21,742 nt of DNA from CAZOEL01 sp964578835 (GCA_964578835.1 CAZOEL010000098.1:1-21742), one strand, 5' to 3'; counted from the first letter of the stretch, positions 1 to 7,309 are shown. The notes: generated by a model from the sequence alone, not told the origin. Translations and numbers: made by a program.

Positions 1-158
1 TCGGCGGCGCCATGATCGGTTCGGTTAGAACCAATGCGAAGGGCAAGTTCAAGTTCTCGCAAAAGAAGTCGGCCGTTGCGCCCGACGCCACAAACACCAT
101 CAGCCTTCAAGCCTCCAATGGATCGCTGCTGCTGGGCGTCCCCGTGACGGTGAAGTGA
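1..158 (+). CDS. C-terminal end of an unidentified protein (5' truncated by the window edge)
   Basis: An open frame runs from the window edge to a TGA at 156-158. It encodes about 51 residues ending in LLLGVPVTVK. The residues are rich in Ser, Asn, Val and Lys with alternating hydrophobic positions (for example NTISLQASNGSLLLG), the look of a beta-sandwich tail on a secreted or surface protein. No family can be named from this fragment. The gene must start upstream of the window. No strong terminator follows; the short inverted stretch around 170-185 is weak. The call rests only on the intact frame up to the window edge and its plausible composition. Confidence 0.55.
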   Translation, partial: GGAMIGSVRTNAKGKFKFSQKKSAVAPDATNTISLQASNGSLLLGVPVTVK

Positions 159-275
159 TTTCATAAAAGGGGGAAATCTTTCCCACTTTGTCAGCAAAAA
201 AGGAAGAAAGCGGGTTTATGGCAGTCACCACGGTAGATTTGTTCTCATTCATAAATGACCATGGGGGATCTTTTG

Positions 276-534
276 CCCTGCACTTCGCTCCCAAATGCTT
301 CCTGTGAGCCCTGAAGGGGCGCAACACCATAACCCAGGGCATCGCTCTGGGACGAGCAATCGGAGAAAAGACCCGAAGCCCTTGCTGAAGGGGCGGGATA
401 CCCAATACTCCTATTTCGCCCCTTCAGGGCTCCGGGGAGGTTGAGCGACTCCCGGAACCAGGGCGATGCCCTGGGCTATGGTATTCCGCCCCTTCAGGGC
501 TATCATGTGAAGCATTTGGGAGCGAAGTGCAGGG
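276..534. repeat. Large composite inverted repeat containing REP-like GCCCTGAAGGGGC units
   Basis: Two perfect 25-bp arms (276-300 and 510-534) face each other; the left one begins CCCTGCACTTCGCTCCC. Just inside them lie opposed copies of GCCCTGAAGGGGCG (308-321 and 488-501), and a further CGCCCCTTCAGGGCT at about 418-432. The interior carries the motif CCCAGGGCATCGC in both orientations. Related units recur at 3036-3080 and 11158-11214, so this is a dispersed intergenic palindromic family. No credible gene lies here; short open frames across it are by-products of the palindromes. Confidence 0.75.
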
Positions 535-755
535 ACAGGGAAAAAGAATCCTTATACTCGATGTTCAAGTGTTTTTGGTTTGAGGTTTTTCTACCCCGAA
601 GGGGTTTGACAAACCAGCCCGGGGTCAGCGCAGCGCCACCGCGGGAATAATGTCAGGTATGGGGCTGTTCCCTGAAAGGGATACATAAAGCTGATCCTTA
701 TGTATCCCTTTCAGGGAATGATGTCTTATTTCACCGCATACCCGGGGTGATTACC

Positions 756-949
756 CTCATCGTTATACACAAGTCTGCGAGCAAGGTGCAGAGCGGGTTT
801 AGATGCATCCATTTGCGCCGCTGCCCACCAGGTGCGAACCTCATTTCGCCCCGGAACAGTGGGCTGGAGCGCGAAGAATGAGCCTTCCACCTGCATCCTC
901 CTACCCTCTCATACCCTACCGCTCTTTTTGTGTATCACGATGAGGGTGG
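756..949. mobile_element. Small insertion (element C) inside palindrome A copy 1
   Basis: Copy 2 of element A reads GTGATTACCCTGGGCTGAT without a break, whereas here the same sequence is split after GTGATTACC. About 194 bp intervenes before TTACCTCGGGCTGAT resumes. The inserted segment is bounded by a 20-bp inverted repeat with one mismatch (753-772 and 928-947; CTCATCG against CGATGAG), and TTACC is present on both sides (751-755 and 950-954). No open frame of interest is inside. The boundaries are uncertain by a few bases because the inverted repeat overlaps the putative target duplication. A non-autonomous insertion is the best reading; I cannot assign a transposase family. Confidence 0.55.
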
Positions 950-1083
950 TTACCTCGGGCTGATTTATGAAACCCCTTCGGGGTATAAACGCCTCAAACC
1001 AAAAAACTTGTAAGCGCGCATAAGAATTTGGACGCCATTACCGCCAACGCCCGGTTATGGCGCATCCTGTTATAACTCGGTCT

Positions 1084-1196
1084 TCCGTTATGGCGGGGTC
1101 TCCTGACCGCGCCACCCGGTCGACCGAAGGTCTCCCCGAGCATTGGAGACCTTCGGTCGACCGGGTGGCAGGGTCGAGAGACCCCGCCACAACGGA
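1084..1196. repeat. 113-bp near-perfect long hairpin inside element B copy 1
   Basis: The outer arms (1084-1102 and 1178-1196) pair with one mismatch and carry GGCGGGGTCTC and its complement. The inner arms (1111-1135 and 1145-1169, GCCACCCGGTCGACCG onward) are a perfect 25-bp match with a 9-nt loop. A diverged half-copy of the outer arm (GCGGTCAGGAGACC) lies at 17697-17720 in the GntR upstream region. RNA copied from either strand would fold into one long stem. Confidence 0.8.
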
Positions 1197-1205
1197 GTGG
1201 GGGAT

Positions 1206-1340
1206 GGGAGCATTACCTGTTTGTTAATGGAAAGACCGGCAGATTGTGGCCAGCATTCACCATGCCAAACTGAAGCACGGTTTCAGGGTGGTCGCCGGTT
1301 TGCCTCCTGATCATGTCATAAACAAACAGGTAATGCTCCC
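1206..1340. repeat. Inverted repeat with 24-bp arms inside element B copy 1
   Basis: The arms at 1206-1229 (GGGAGCATTACCTGTTTG onward) and 1317-1340 are reverse complements with a single mismatch, enclosing 87 bp. It sits directly after the long hairpin, so element B copy 1 appears built of successive palindromes. Short open frames on both strands here are not credible genes: they read through the arms and have no ribosome-binding site or recognisable motif. Confidence 0.65.
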
Positions 1341-1601
1341 GTTGGGGGACCCTGCCGCAATAGAGGCGTACTTCCGTAGCATAGCCAATGCCACGGAAGT
1401 ACGTAGCAAACCGAGTCCCAACCCTTATGCGCGCTAACAAAAACTTGAACATCGAGTGACAGCATAAAAATACATCATAAAAATAATGGAGACCCTAATT
1501 CCAGGAACTTGCTCGGGGTTCTTCAATCTGGCGGGATTAAGATTGGGGCGTTTAAAAAGGATCAGGATTGTCTGGATTTTTTTGAACGGTTATTGGGTTT
1601 G

Positions 1602-1627
1602 TAGGGGCGAAATATCTTTCGCCCCTA
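1602..1627. repeat. Short hairpin TAGGGGCGAAA / TTTCGCCCCTA
   Basis: Perfect 11-bp arms (1602-1612 and 1617-1627) enclose a TATC loop. This GTAGGGGCGAA-type palindrome is of a kind common between genes in bacteria. There is no U-tract after it on either strand, so a terminator role is unsupported. The rest of 1458-1686 shows nothing I can assign. Confidence 0.6.
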
Positions 1628-1686
1628 CCGGAGAATTGGGTAGCCGAAAACCGGACAAGATCGAAAAGGCGATCTAGACGCCCTGG

Positions 1687-1775
1687 CAGCCTGTCGGAGA
1701 GCCCATTTTCTGCTGCATCCCGTCATTCCCACGAAGGCGGGAATGACGTTCTATGGGGGATTCTCCGACAGGCTG
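1687..1775. repeat. Nested palindrome downstream of the PEP-CTERM gene
   Basis: The outer arms CAGCCTGTCGGAGA (1687-1700) and TCTCCGACAGGCTG (1762-1775) are perfect. Inside lies the widespread hairpin CGTCATTCCC...GGGAATGACG (1721-1748). It begins 17 bp past the stop codon of the minus-strand PEP-CTERM gene and could act as its 3' stem-loop, although no T-run follows. Confidence 0.65.
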
Positions 1776-1792
1776 CTTGATCTAGATTAAGA

Positions 1793-2710
1793 CTATGACC
1801 GTCGTTTCTTATATCGCTGGAGCATGATGAGGCACACGAGTCCAGTCAGGAGGAGCGTTATGCTCGCCGGTTCCGGCGTGCTCGGAGTGTCGCCTCCTCC
1901 GCCACCGGGCGTTCTTCTGCCGCCGGATTCGTACTCTCCCGGGAAGATGGGTGGTATGAGCGGGATATGCGGAATTAAAAAGTCTCCTCCCGCAAGGGGC
2001 AGGGCGCCGGGAACCAGAGGAAGCGAATGGATAGGTTGTGTGGGCGGCAGCGTGAGAGCAGGCATCCCGTACTCTATGAACGTGAGCTGCTTATCGTTTC
2101 CACCGTCACAGATGACGGCCATGCTCTGACCGGGCTCCGGGATGAAATTGCTTCCGTTTTCTTTAGCGTCTCTGACCAGCTTTTCTGCGGAAGGGGTTAA
2201 GCCTCCGTTTCCGTGTATCAGGCGCCAGAGGGCTTTTTGGATATCACTCGCCTTGCTGTTTCCCGCGTGATTTAGGATATAGTTGACTTGATTCCAATTC
2301 ACCTTCCTGGCGGAAGGGGGGAGATCGGCATCGAAGCATGAGTGCAGAGTCACTGTGTGGACTCTGTTCTTGCCTATCCCCGTCTTCCTGTCAGCGCACC
2401 ATCCCGGGTAAGCCGCCGTGGCGCTGAGATCGCAGCCGCCGGGGATGTCGACAAAGGTCATCTTGAAGCGGGCTCCTTTGGAGGGAAATCTCAGAAACAT
2501 GTTCACCGGACCCTGCGGCAGGCGGAGCGATGAGGCTAAGGGCGCGGGGAAGGTCTCATACTCGAGGGAAATCGGTATCTTATTGGATGGATAAGGGTGG
2601 AGGGAATCTGCCGGCTCTGTAAATTGAGTTATCACCGATCTGGCCATTGGCGGAGAAAACAGTGAAAACGACAGAATCGCGATAATTGAAAGAGCCTTGG
2701 GGATCATCAT
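1793..2710 (-). CDS. PEP-CTERM sorted surface protein with a possible thioester (Cys-Gln) domain
   Basis: The preferred ATG at 2708-2710 follows GGGGTGAGAATT and gives 305 residues beginning MMIPKALSIIAILS, a signal peptide. The frame stays open to a TTG at 2746, which is less likely. The C-terminus is a typical exosortase signal: a proline/glycine-rich linker, then TPEPASI, a hydrophobic helix and the basic tail RYKKRRS. The central part contains AYPGWCADR, a WNQVNYILNH segment and SDIQKALWRLIHGN. That order (aromatic-Cys, then Ile-Gln-x-Ala-x-Trp) resembles TED-type domains that form an internal Cys-Gln thioester; the candidates are Cys105 and Gln158 in this numbering. Sorting by an exosortase is known for the signal. 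The thioester is an inference, and three other cysteines are present. No exosortase gene lies in the window. Confidence 0.85.
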   Translation of the reverse strand: MMIPKALSIIAILSFSLFSPPMARSVITQFTEPADSLHPYPSNKIPISLEYETFPAPLASSLRLPQGPVNMFLRFPSKGARFKMTFVDIPGGCDLSATAAYPGWCADRKTGIGKNRVHTVTLHSCFDADLPPSARKVNWNQVNYILNHAGNSKASDIQKALWRLIHGNGGLTPSAEKLVRDAKENGSNFIPEPGQSMAVICDGGNDKQLTFIEYGMPALTLPPTQPIHSLPLVPGALPLAGGDFLIPHIPLIPPIFPGEYESGGRRTPGGGGGDTPSTPEPASITLLLTGLVCLIMLQRYKKRRS

Positions 2711-2898
2711 AATTCTCACCCCTGACATACCTCCAGAGTGTTTCAATAAGGGTTATTCCAGCAGCGTTCGGACCTGCTTGCTCTTTGTGAACAGGCGGGC
2801 GCATCAGCATCGGCTGAAAAAGGGCAATGCGGCAAGCGCCGAAGAGTGCAATATCCTATGTGGGCAGTCAACGTTGAATGTTCAGGGTGTGGTTTTTT

Positions 2899-2994
2899 CC
2901 TCTCCCTTGAGGGAGAGGACAGGGTGAGCAAGGGGAGATCCTATCTCTAAAAGAATACTTCCCTCACCCCGACCCTCTCCCTGAGGGAGAGGGG
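2899..2994. repeat. Opposed CCTCTCCCT(T/C)-AGGGAGAGG palindromes
   Basis: Two copies of a palindrome containing CCTCTCCC and GGGAGAGG (about 2899-2918 and 2975-2994) face each other. Conserved flanks AGGGTGAG and CTCACCC lie between them, so the whole block is also an inverted repeat. This is a common bacterial intergenic repeat type. It lies upstream of the PEP-CTERM gene and has no obvious regulatory role. Confidence 0.65.
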
Positions 2995-3035
2995 GCCCGC
3001 TCCCACCGGAAGAAGCAATGTTGACGGTCCGCTAG

Positions 3036-3080
3036 TCCAGGGCGTTGCCCAGGGCTATGATGTTGCGCCCCTTCGGGGCT
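3036..3080. repeat. REP-like unit (CCAGGGCGTTGCCCAGGGCTATGATG family)
   Basis: The unit reads CCAGGGCGTTGCCCAGGG, then CTATGATGTTGCG, then CCCCTTCGGGGCT. This is the same build as the units at 308-351, 417-501 and 11158-11214. It is a single unit here. Between this unit and element A copy 2 (3081-3457) I see no gene and no clear structure. Confidence 0.6.
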
Positions 3081-3457
3081 GACGCATTGCCGTTTTCTTG
3101 CGATGCCTCGCCCTCTTTTTGTAAATTGGCTCGTTTGACGGCCTTCTTCATATCATTTTTCTCAAATGTTGAGTGCATTTTTTTGTCCACGATAAGGAGA
3201 AAAAGGTTAGTTTCGGAGCATACCGCCTGCAATAGATATACATACGCAACTTCATAGAAGTAATACGTAATTCAATTGATTAGTCCGATAAAAGCAACGA
3301 TTTTTTTGTATCATCCGCGCTGCTCGAGTTGTATACACAACTGAGTCGCGATGGTTTGTCCGATGTGTTTGGGTTGAGGATCGAAATGCGTCCGCTTGAT
3401 GAGTGATGGCGGTTGGGGGCATCCTCAGACGGCGTGGGACAATGCGCTTGATTTTAT

Positions 3458-3986
3458 ACTCGATGTTCAAGTTTTTGTCGGCGCGCATAAGGGTTGGGGT
3501 GTTCCGTTCGCCCTGAGCGCAGTAAGCCCCGCTTTCGGCGTGGCAAGGTGTTCGATAAGAAACTGCTGGAAGTCCATCGGAGCTGTTTGGCCTCTTGTCG
3601 ATGGCTTCGGAATGCAGCATAAGTCATTGATTTTACTTATCCACAAAAGCTGTTTCTTGAGAGGTATCGAAGGGCGAACAGCCCCGATCATGCTTCGATA
3701 CCTCAGCACGATCGGGTGGCGTATCCCAACCCTTATGCGCGCCAACAAGTCTTTTGGTTTGAGGCTTTTCTACCCTGAAGGGGTTTCATACATCAGCCCG
3801 GGGTAAGCGTGAGCGCCACTCCGGGAATAGTCTCAGGTAAGGTTCTATTCCCAGAAAGGGATACATAAGGATCAGCTTTATGTATCCCTTTCTGGGAATA
3901 AGATCTTCTTTTGCTGCATACCCGGGGTGATTACCCTGGGCTGATGTATGAAACCCCTTCGGGGTAGAAAGACTTGAACATCGAGT
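3458..3986. mobile_element. Palindromic element A, copy 2, interrupted by element B
   Basis: The ends are ACTCGATGTTCAAGT (3458-3472) and its complement (3972-3986). The inner arms at 3770-3806 and 3931-3967 (37 bp, beginning CTACCC-GAAGGGGTTT) pair with two mismatches. The centre is a perfect 23-bp stem (3846-3868 and 3878-3900) with loop GGATCAGCT, the reverse complement of the loop in copy 1. Most of the element is therefore self-complementary. Element B is inserted near its left end. After B is removed the element is about 259 bp. The right arm lacks the GGTTTGAGG segment that the left arm, and both arms of copy 1, possess. Confidence 0.8.
3477..3746. mobile_element. MITE-like element B, copy 2 (in the left arm of A copy 2)
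   Basis: The left end is GTCGGCGCGCATAAGGGTT; the right end reverse-complements to GTTGGCGCGCATAAGGGTT. The flanks are AAGTTTTT (3469-3476) and AAGTCTTT (3747-3754), an 8-bp target duplication with one substitution. The target is the reverse complement of the one used by copy 1. The 270-bp interior shares a block with copy 3 (about 3676-3728, containing CCCCGATCATG, the core CTTCGATACCTCAG and CACGATCGGG) but otherwise differs. No protein-coding function is evident. Confidence 0.8.
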
Positions 3987-4086
3987 TATAGAGAGTTGCA
4001 GGCGCTGGTAGAAGGGGCTTACCGGCATAAAAGCAGTTCATAGATGGTGTAATGTTGAGGGCGCTGCCGAGGAGGGGAGAGTTGTA

Positions 4087-6237
4087 ATGCAATGGTTGAG
4101 CTTTGTCCCGAGGGGGAATGATTTTACCAAGGCGCTTTTTTTCAAGGTGCTGCGGCTTTTTGTTCTTGCTTTCTCCTTTGCCGGTATATTCAATCTTTCG
4201 AGCGCCTATTGCGCCGAAGTGACTTTAGCTTGGGATGCGAACGCAGAGCCTTATCTTGCCGGCTATAAAATCTACTTCGGCGTTTCGAGTAGAATCTACT
4301 CCACAACCATAGATGTGGGAAATGCGCTGCAATACACCATCGCTGACCTGCAGCCCGGAATCATATACTACTTTGCAGCAACGGCGTATGACTCCTACGG
4401 GAATGAAAGCGATTTTTCAGCCGAGGTGACTTATGCCGTTCCGCAGAAGAGCGCGGCGCCCGTCGCAAACACCGCCGCTTACAGCACTCCGGAAGACGTT
4501 CGGATAGCTGGATCTCTAAAAGGGACGGGACCTCCTGGAAGCGTCTTGACCTATTCGCTTTCGGAGCTTCCCTCCTTTGGAGAAGTCGTCCTGGTGAATG
4601 CTCTAACGGGTGAATTCCATTATACGCCAAAAGCCGATTTCAGCGGGACCGATTCTTTTAGCTTCCGCGTAAGCGACGGGACCGTCTTCTCCGATCCCTC
4701 CACCGTTTCCATTGTTATCAACGAAGTGAACGACGCTCCAACAGCTGCGGCAGATCAGGCGCAGGTGGATGAAGAGGGCTCGGTTCTCATTGCCGTCCTT
4801 TCCAACGATGCGGACGTCGACGGCGATGGCCTGCAAATCACAGGGGTTACTCAGGGAGAAAACGGCGCGGTCTCCGTGAGCGGCGACTTCCTCAGATATT
4901 CGCCTGAAGCTGACTTCAACGGAACCGACCAGTTCAGCTATACGATTGCCGACGGCCGGGGCGGGTTCGCATCGACGCAGGTATGCGTTACGATAAATCC
5001 CGTGAACGACGCCCCGAAGGCTTTTGCCGGAAGCTTCACGACTTCCAGGAATACTTCCTTGCAGGGGAAGCTCAAAGCTGAAGACGCTGATGGCGATGCC
5101 CTCACATACAGAATTGTGGATTCTGCGGCAAATGGCAGTCTAGCTCTGGACCCGATGACCGGAGATTACGTTTACGAGCCGATTTCAGACTTCATGGGAG
5201 AGGATTCCTTTAGCTTTTCGGTAAATGACGGCCAGGCGGATTCTGAGCCAGCCGTCATCCATGTGAGTGTTGCGCCCGCCTCGACGATTTTTTTCGAGGC
5301 CGAGAGCGGGATGCTTGCTCCTCCTATGAAAAAGCTCTCGGATTCGAGTGCTTCAGGAGGGATGGCGATCTTCGTTCCGAAGGGAAGCCGAGACTCGAAC
5401 GATCCGCATCTGGAAAAAGGCTATGCGGAATACCAGTTGGATATACCCGACGAAGGAGAGTATTTTCTCTATGCGCGGGTGATGACGCCGAAGGTTCTTA
5501 GGAACGAATTCTTTGTCTCCATGGATGGCGGTGATTTCATCCATTGGGATGCCGCGATCGGCGGAAAGGATCTGTGGTTCTGGGATCAAGTGCGAGAGAG
5601 CGAGACGGCAATTCCGGTGAGCTTTCATCTGGATGCCGGACGCCATACTCTGGTGATCAAGCACTGTGAAGCAGGAGCGAAGATCGACCGAATGGCCTTA
5701 AGCTGCGAGCTGCCTTTTTTTGATGAGTCTGTTTATGAGGACGCGGAAGATTTGCTGACCAGTGGGTGGGAAGGGGATTATGATCTTAATGCCGAGTTTT
5801 CAAGCGCTCAGGTGTTGAATATATTCGATGAGAAGCGGCAAAGTAACGTGATAAGCCTGCAAGGATCAAAGAAAAGGAGCGAGCGCCGCCTGCGCAAAGA
5901 TGACCTCGCCTTGTGGGAGAACGCCAGCCAGTTCGTTATTTCCTGGAGTATGAGCTCTTCGCGGTTTTTTGTCATTTCTGTAGAGCTGCAGACGACAGCC
6001 GGACGCCGGTATCTTTCGTACAAGCCCGTTGCTCGAAATGGCTGGGGCAGAGGGGAGTATATTGATATCGGACTTGGCTGGAGGTTAAGGAATGGGCGCT
6101 GGAATGCGATTGTGAGGGACCTCGAGGCTGATCTCGAAAGAGCGCAACCGGGGACAAAGATCACCAGTGTGGATGGCCTTCTGGTTCGAGGCTCTCTGAG
6201 AATAGATGATGTCAAACTGAGGAGCAAAGGGCCTTAA
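4087..6237 (+). CDS. Secreted multidomain protein: FnIII, three cadherin/Big-like repeats, CBM6-like, novel C-terminal domain
   Basis: The start ATG follows GAGGAGGGGAGAG. A long N-region and hydrophobic helix (about 19-40) ending SAYCA|E form a Sec signal peptide, so export is predicted. Residues 44-119 look like a fibronectin type III domain (LAWDANAEPYLAGYKIYFG ... YYFAATAYDSYGNES). Residues 124-213, 215-305 and 308-397 are cadherin-like/Big_9-type repeats joined by NDAP linkers, with DADGD calcium-ligand motifs and F(S/N/M)G(T/E)D(S/Q)FS motifs. Residues 402-540 (FFEAESG, GEYFLYARV, HTLVIKH, IDRMAL) resemble a CBM6-like carbohydrate-binding fold. Residues 549-711 form a further domain (ISWSMSSSRFFVISVELQTTAGRRYLSY, then VRDLEADLERAQPG and RGSLRIDDVKL) that I recognise as recurrent in bacterial exoproteins but cannot name. 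There is no PEP-CTERM tail. Polysaccharide or surface adhesion is the inferred role; no enzyme active site is visible. Confidence 0.9.
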   Translation: MQWLSFVPRGNDFTKALFFKVLRLFVLAFSFAGIFNLSSAYCAEVTLAWDANAEPYLAGYKIYFGVSSRIYSTTIDVGNALQYTIADLQPGIIYYFAATAYDSYGNESDFSAEVTYAVPQKSAAPVANTAAYSTPEDVRIAGSLKGTGPPGSVLTYSLSELPSFGEVVLVNALTGEFHYTPKADFSGTDSFSFRVSDGTVFSDPSTVSIVINEVNDAPTAAADQAQVDEEGSVLIAVLSNDADVDGDGLQITGVTQGENGAVSVSGDFLRYSPEADFNGTDQFSYTIADGRGGFASTQVCVTINPVNDAPKAFAGSFTTSRNTSLQGKLKAEDADGDALTYRIVDSAANGSLALDPMTGDYVYEPISDFMGEDSFSFSVNDGQADSEPAVIHVSVAPASTIFFEAESGMLAPPMKKLSDSSASGGMAIFVPKGSRDSNDPHLEKGYAEYQLDIPDEGEYFLYARVMTPKVLRNEFFVSMDGGDFIHWDAAIGGKDLWFWDQVRESETAIPVSFHLDAGRHTLVIKHCEAGAKIDRMALSCELPFFDESVYEDAEDLLTSGWEGDYDLNAEFSSAQVLNIFDEKRQSNVISLQGSKKRSERRLRKDDLALWENASQFVISWSMSSSRFFVISVELQTTAGRRYLSYKPVARNGWGRGEYIDIGLGWRLRNGRWNAIVRDLEADLERAQPGTKITSVDGLLVRGSLRIDDVKLRSKGP

Positions 6238-6259
6238 CATATGGTTGGATGCTGAATCA

Positions 6260-6850
6260 TCATTGTGCTGTGGATGATAGTATTTGCTGCTCCAGCCAAA
6301 GCTCTGCAAGATCTATTTCGGTTTCTTCAAAGGGTTGGGCCCGCACTTTGTCGTTTTCGTAAAAGAGTCCGGCTACCACCCAATTACCGCCTTCAAGACG
6401 GAGCACATCCAAGGTTTTGGCCTGCGGATCGATCAGCCAGAAATATTTCACTTTATAGCGGCCATAGATTGGCATCTTGATGATTTTGTCTTTTCTGAGC
6501 GTTCCGGGAGAGAGCACTTCACAGATCCAATCCGGAGCAACTGAAATCCAGTTGGATTCCTCCTCGAAAGGGAACCGCTCCTTCTTCCATCCGGCCAAAT
6601 CCGGGACCAAAATATCTTTGCCGAGCCCAATTTCCGGTTCGATGATAATGATCCAATCGCCGGGTCCCCCCTCTTTGCCGAAAGTATAGGGCGCTATTAC
6701 CCTGCTACTAAGCGAAGATACTGCATACGTGTGCTTTCTCGATGGCCTGGGGGTGGCGTAAAGCTCTCCATCAATAATCTCCCCCGTCATGTTTTCCGGG
6801 ATGTTGTAAAGATCCTCATAGACGGCTCTTCTTTTTGCCGGTTGCGCCAC
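6260..6850 (-). CDS. Uma2-family (DUF820) PD-(D/E)XK nuclease-like protein
   Basis: This 196-residue protein has the Uma2 family layout. Residues 22-32 read TGEIIDGELYA; ILVPDLAGW (80-88) supplies the acidic PD; ICEVLSPGTLRKDK (109-122) supplies the second acidic residue; YGRYKVKYFWLIDPQAKTLDVLRLE (129-153) is the conserved C-terminal strand region. Family members have a restriction-endonuclease-like fold but their biological role is largely unknown, and many genomes carry many copies. The start is GTG at 6848-6850, preceded by GGAGAAATCACT. It lies 126 bp downstream of higA on the same strand and converges with the gene ending at 6237, with only 22 bp between them and no visible terminator. 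Confidence 0.85.
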   Translation of the reverse strand: MAQPAKRRAVYEDLYNIPENMTGEIIDGELYATPRPSRKHTYAVSSLSSRVIAPYTFGKEGGPGDWIIIIEPEIGLGKDILVPDLAGWKKERFPFEEESNWISVAPDWICEVLSPGTLRKDKIIKMPIYGRYKVKYFWLIDPQAKTLDVLRLEGGNWVVAGLFYENDKVRAQPFEETEIDLAELWLEQQILSSTAQ

Positions 6851-6910
6851 AGTGATTTCTCCGTCAGCGTTGTTTGGCGTTTTCTAAGTACAACTCCACT
6901 TGGGTTCGGA

Positions 6911-6931
6911 CATTCGTTGGAATAACGAATG
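6911..6931. repeat. Short hairpin CATTCGTT-GGAAT-AACGAATG between higA and the Uma2 gene
   Basis: Perfect 8-bp arms flank a 5-nt loop, 46 bp past the higA stop on the minus strand. No T-run follows, so it is at most an attenuator or an RNA end-protecting stem. Its significance is low. Confidence 0.4.
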
Positions 6932-6976
6932 AGAGCCGTCCACCGATTTTGTGCGCTCATTTGTGTGGACCTGCAC

Positions 6977-7309
6977 CTACGGTGTAGAAGCCTCTCCTTC
7001 TTCGATAGAGGAGAAGTTTGTGATTTTCACTGCACCATCGGGAAAACGAGCCACGATGTCAAGTGTTCCGCCCATGGCTTCGATTGTCGCACGGAGTGTG
7101 GAAATGTACATATCGGCGCGCTTCTCAAGTTTGGCTATATTGGGTTGTTTGATGTGCAGGAGCTTTGCGAGCATTTCCTGAGACACTCCTCGAGCGCGGC
7201 GCAATTCGTGCAAAGGCATCTCAGCAAGCATTTTCCGATAACGCGCGTCGGAGCGGGCAATTGCTTCCGCCGACATCTTAGCTTCCAGTTCAGCAAATTT
7301 ACGAGCCAT
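6977..7309 (-). CDS. higA: HigA-type XRE antitoxin
   Basis: The 110-residue protein has a Lys/Arg-rich helical N-terminus followed by a Cro/CI-type helix-turn-helix at about 34-88. The turn reads ARGVSQEMLAKLLHIKQPNIAKLE, then ADMYISTLRATIEAMGGTLDIVARFPDG; the latter is typical of HigA/XRE antitoxins paired with Gp49-like toxins. It should bind and neutralise the toxin encoded just upstream and repress the operon. Its ATG overlaps the toxin reading frame by 11 bp and is preceded by GGAGGGCTTGAAAG, so translation is coupled. Toxin-first order is characteristic of higBA. Confidence 0.87.
   Translation of the reverse strand: MARKFAELEAKMSAEAIARSDARYRKMLAEMPLHELRRARGVSQEMLAKLLHIKQPNIAKLEKRADMYISTLRATIEAMGGTLDIVARFPDGAVKITNFSSIEEGEASTP

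Larger units (their letters stand above)
1010..1438. mobile_element. MITE-like element B, copy 1 (in the right arm of A copy 1)
   Basis: The left end is GTAAGCGCGCATAAG; the right end, reverse-complemented, is GTTAGCGCGCATAAGGG. It is flanked by perfect 8-bp direct repeats AAAAACTT at 1002-1009 and 1439-1446, a target-site duplication. Removing the element restores the arm of palindrome A. The 429-bp interior has no convincing gene; it holds two further large inverted repeats (1084-1196 and 1206-1340). GTAA ends with 8-bp duplications are typical of IS66-family elements, so an IS66-mobilised non-autonomous element is a reasonable inference, but no transposase is present here. Confidence 0.8.
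556..1457. mobile_element. Palindromic element A, copy 1, interrupted by insertions C and B
   Basis: The ends are ACTCGATGTTCAAGT (556-570) and its exact reverse complement (1443-1457). Inside the left end come GGTTTGAGG and CTACCCCGAAGGGGTTT; the right half carries the mirror image (AAACCCCTTCGGGGTA at about 971-986, then CCTCAAACC). A central hairpin has perfect 21-bp arms (668-688 and 698-718) and a 9-nt loop AGCTGATCC. The architecture matches copy 2 at 3458-3986. In this copy the right half is split by an insertion at about 756-949 and again by element B at 1010-1438. With both inserts removed the element would be roughly 260-280 bp. No target duplication of A itself is evident and it encodes no protein. 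Confidence 0.8.

Noticed and set aside
1213..1452. Open frames on both strands across element B copy 1
   Set aside because: They read through inverted-repeat arms, lack ribosome-binding sites and resemble no family.
159..1792. CRISPR array, given the dense repeats
   Set aside because: The repeats are inverted and nested, without regular spacing or unique spacers, and there are no cas genes.
3477..3746. Open frames of 93-136 codons over element B copy 2 and element A
   Set aside because: They follow the palindromes in both strands and give low-complexity mirror-like proteins.
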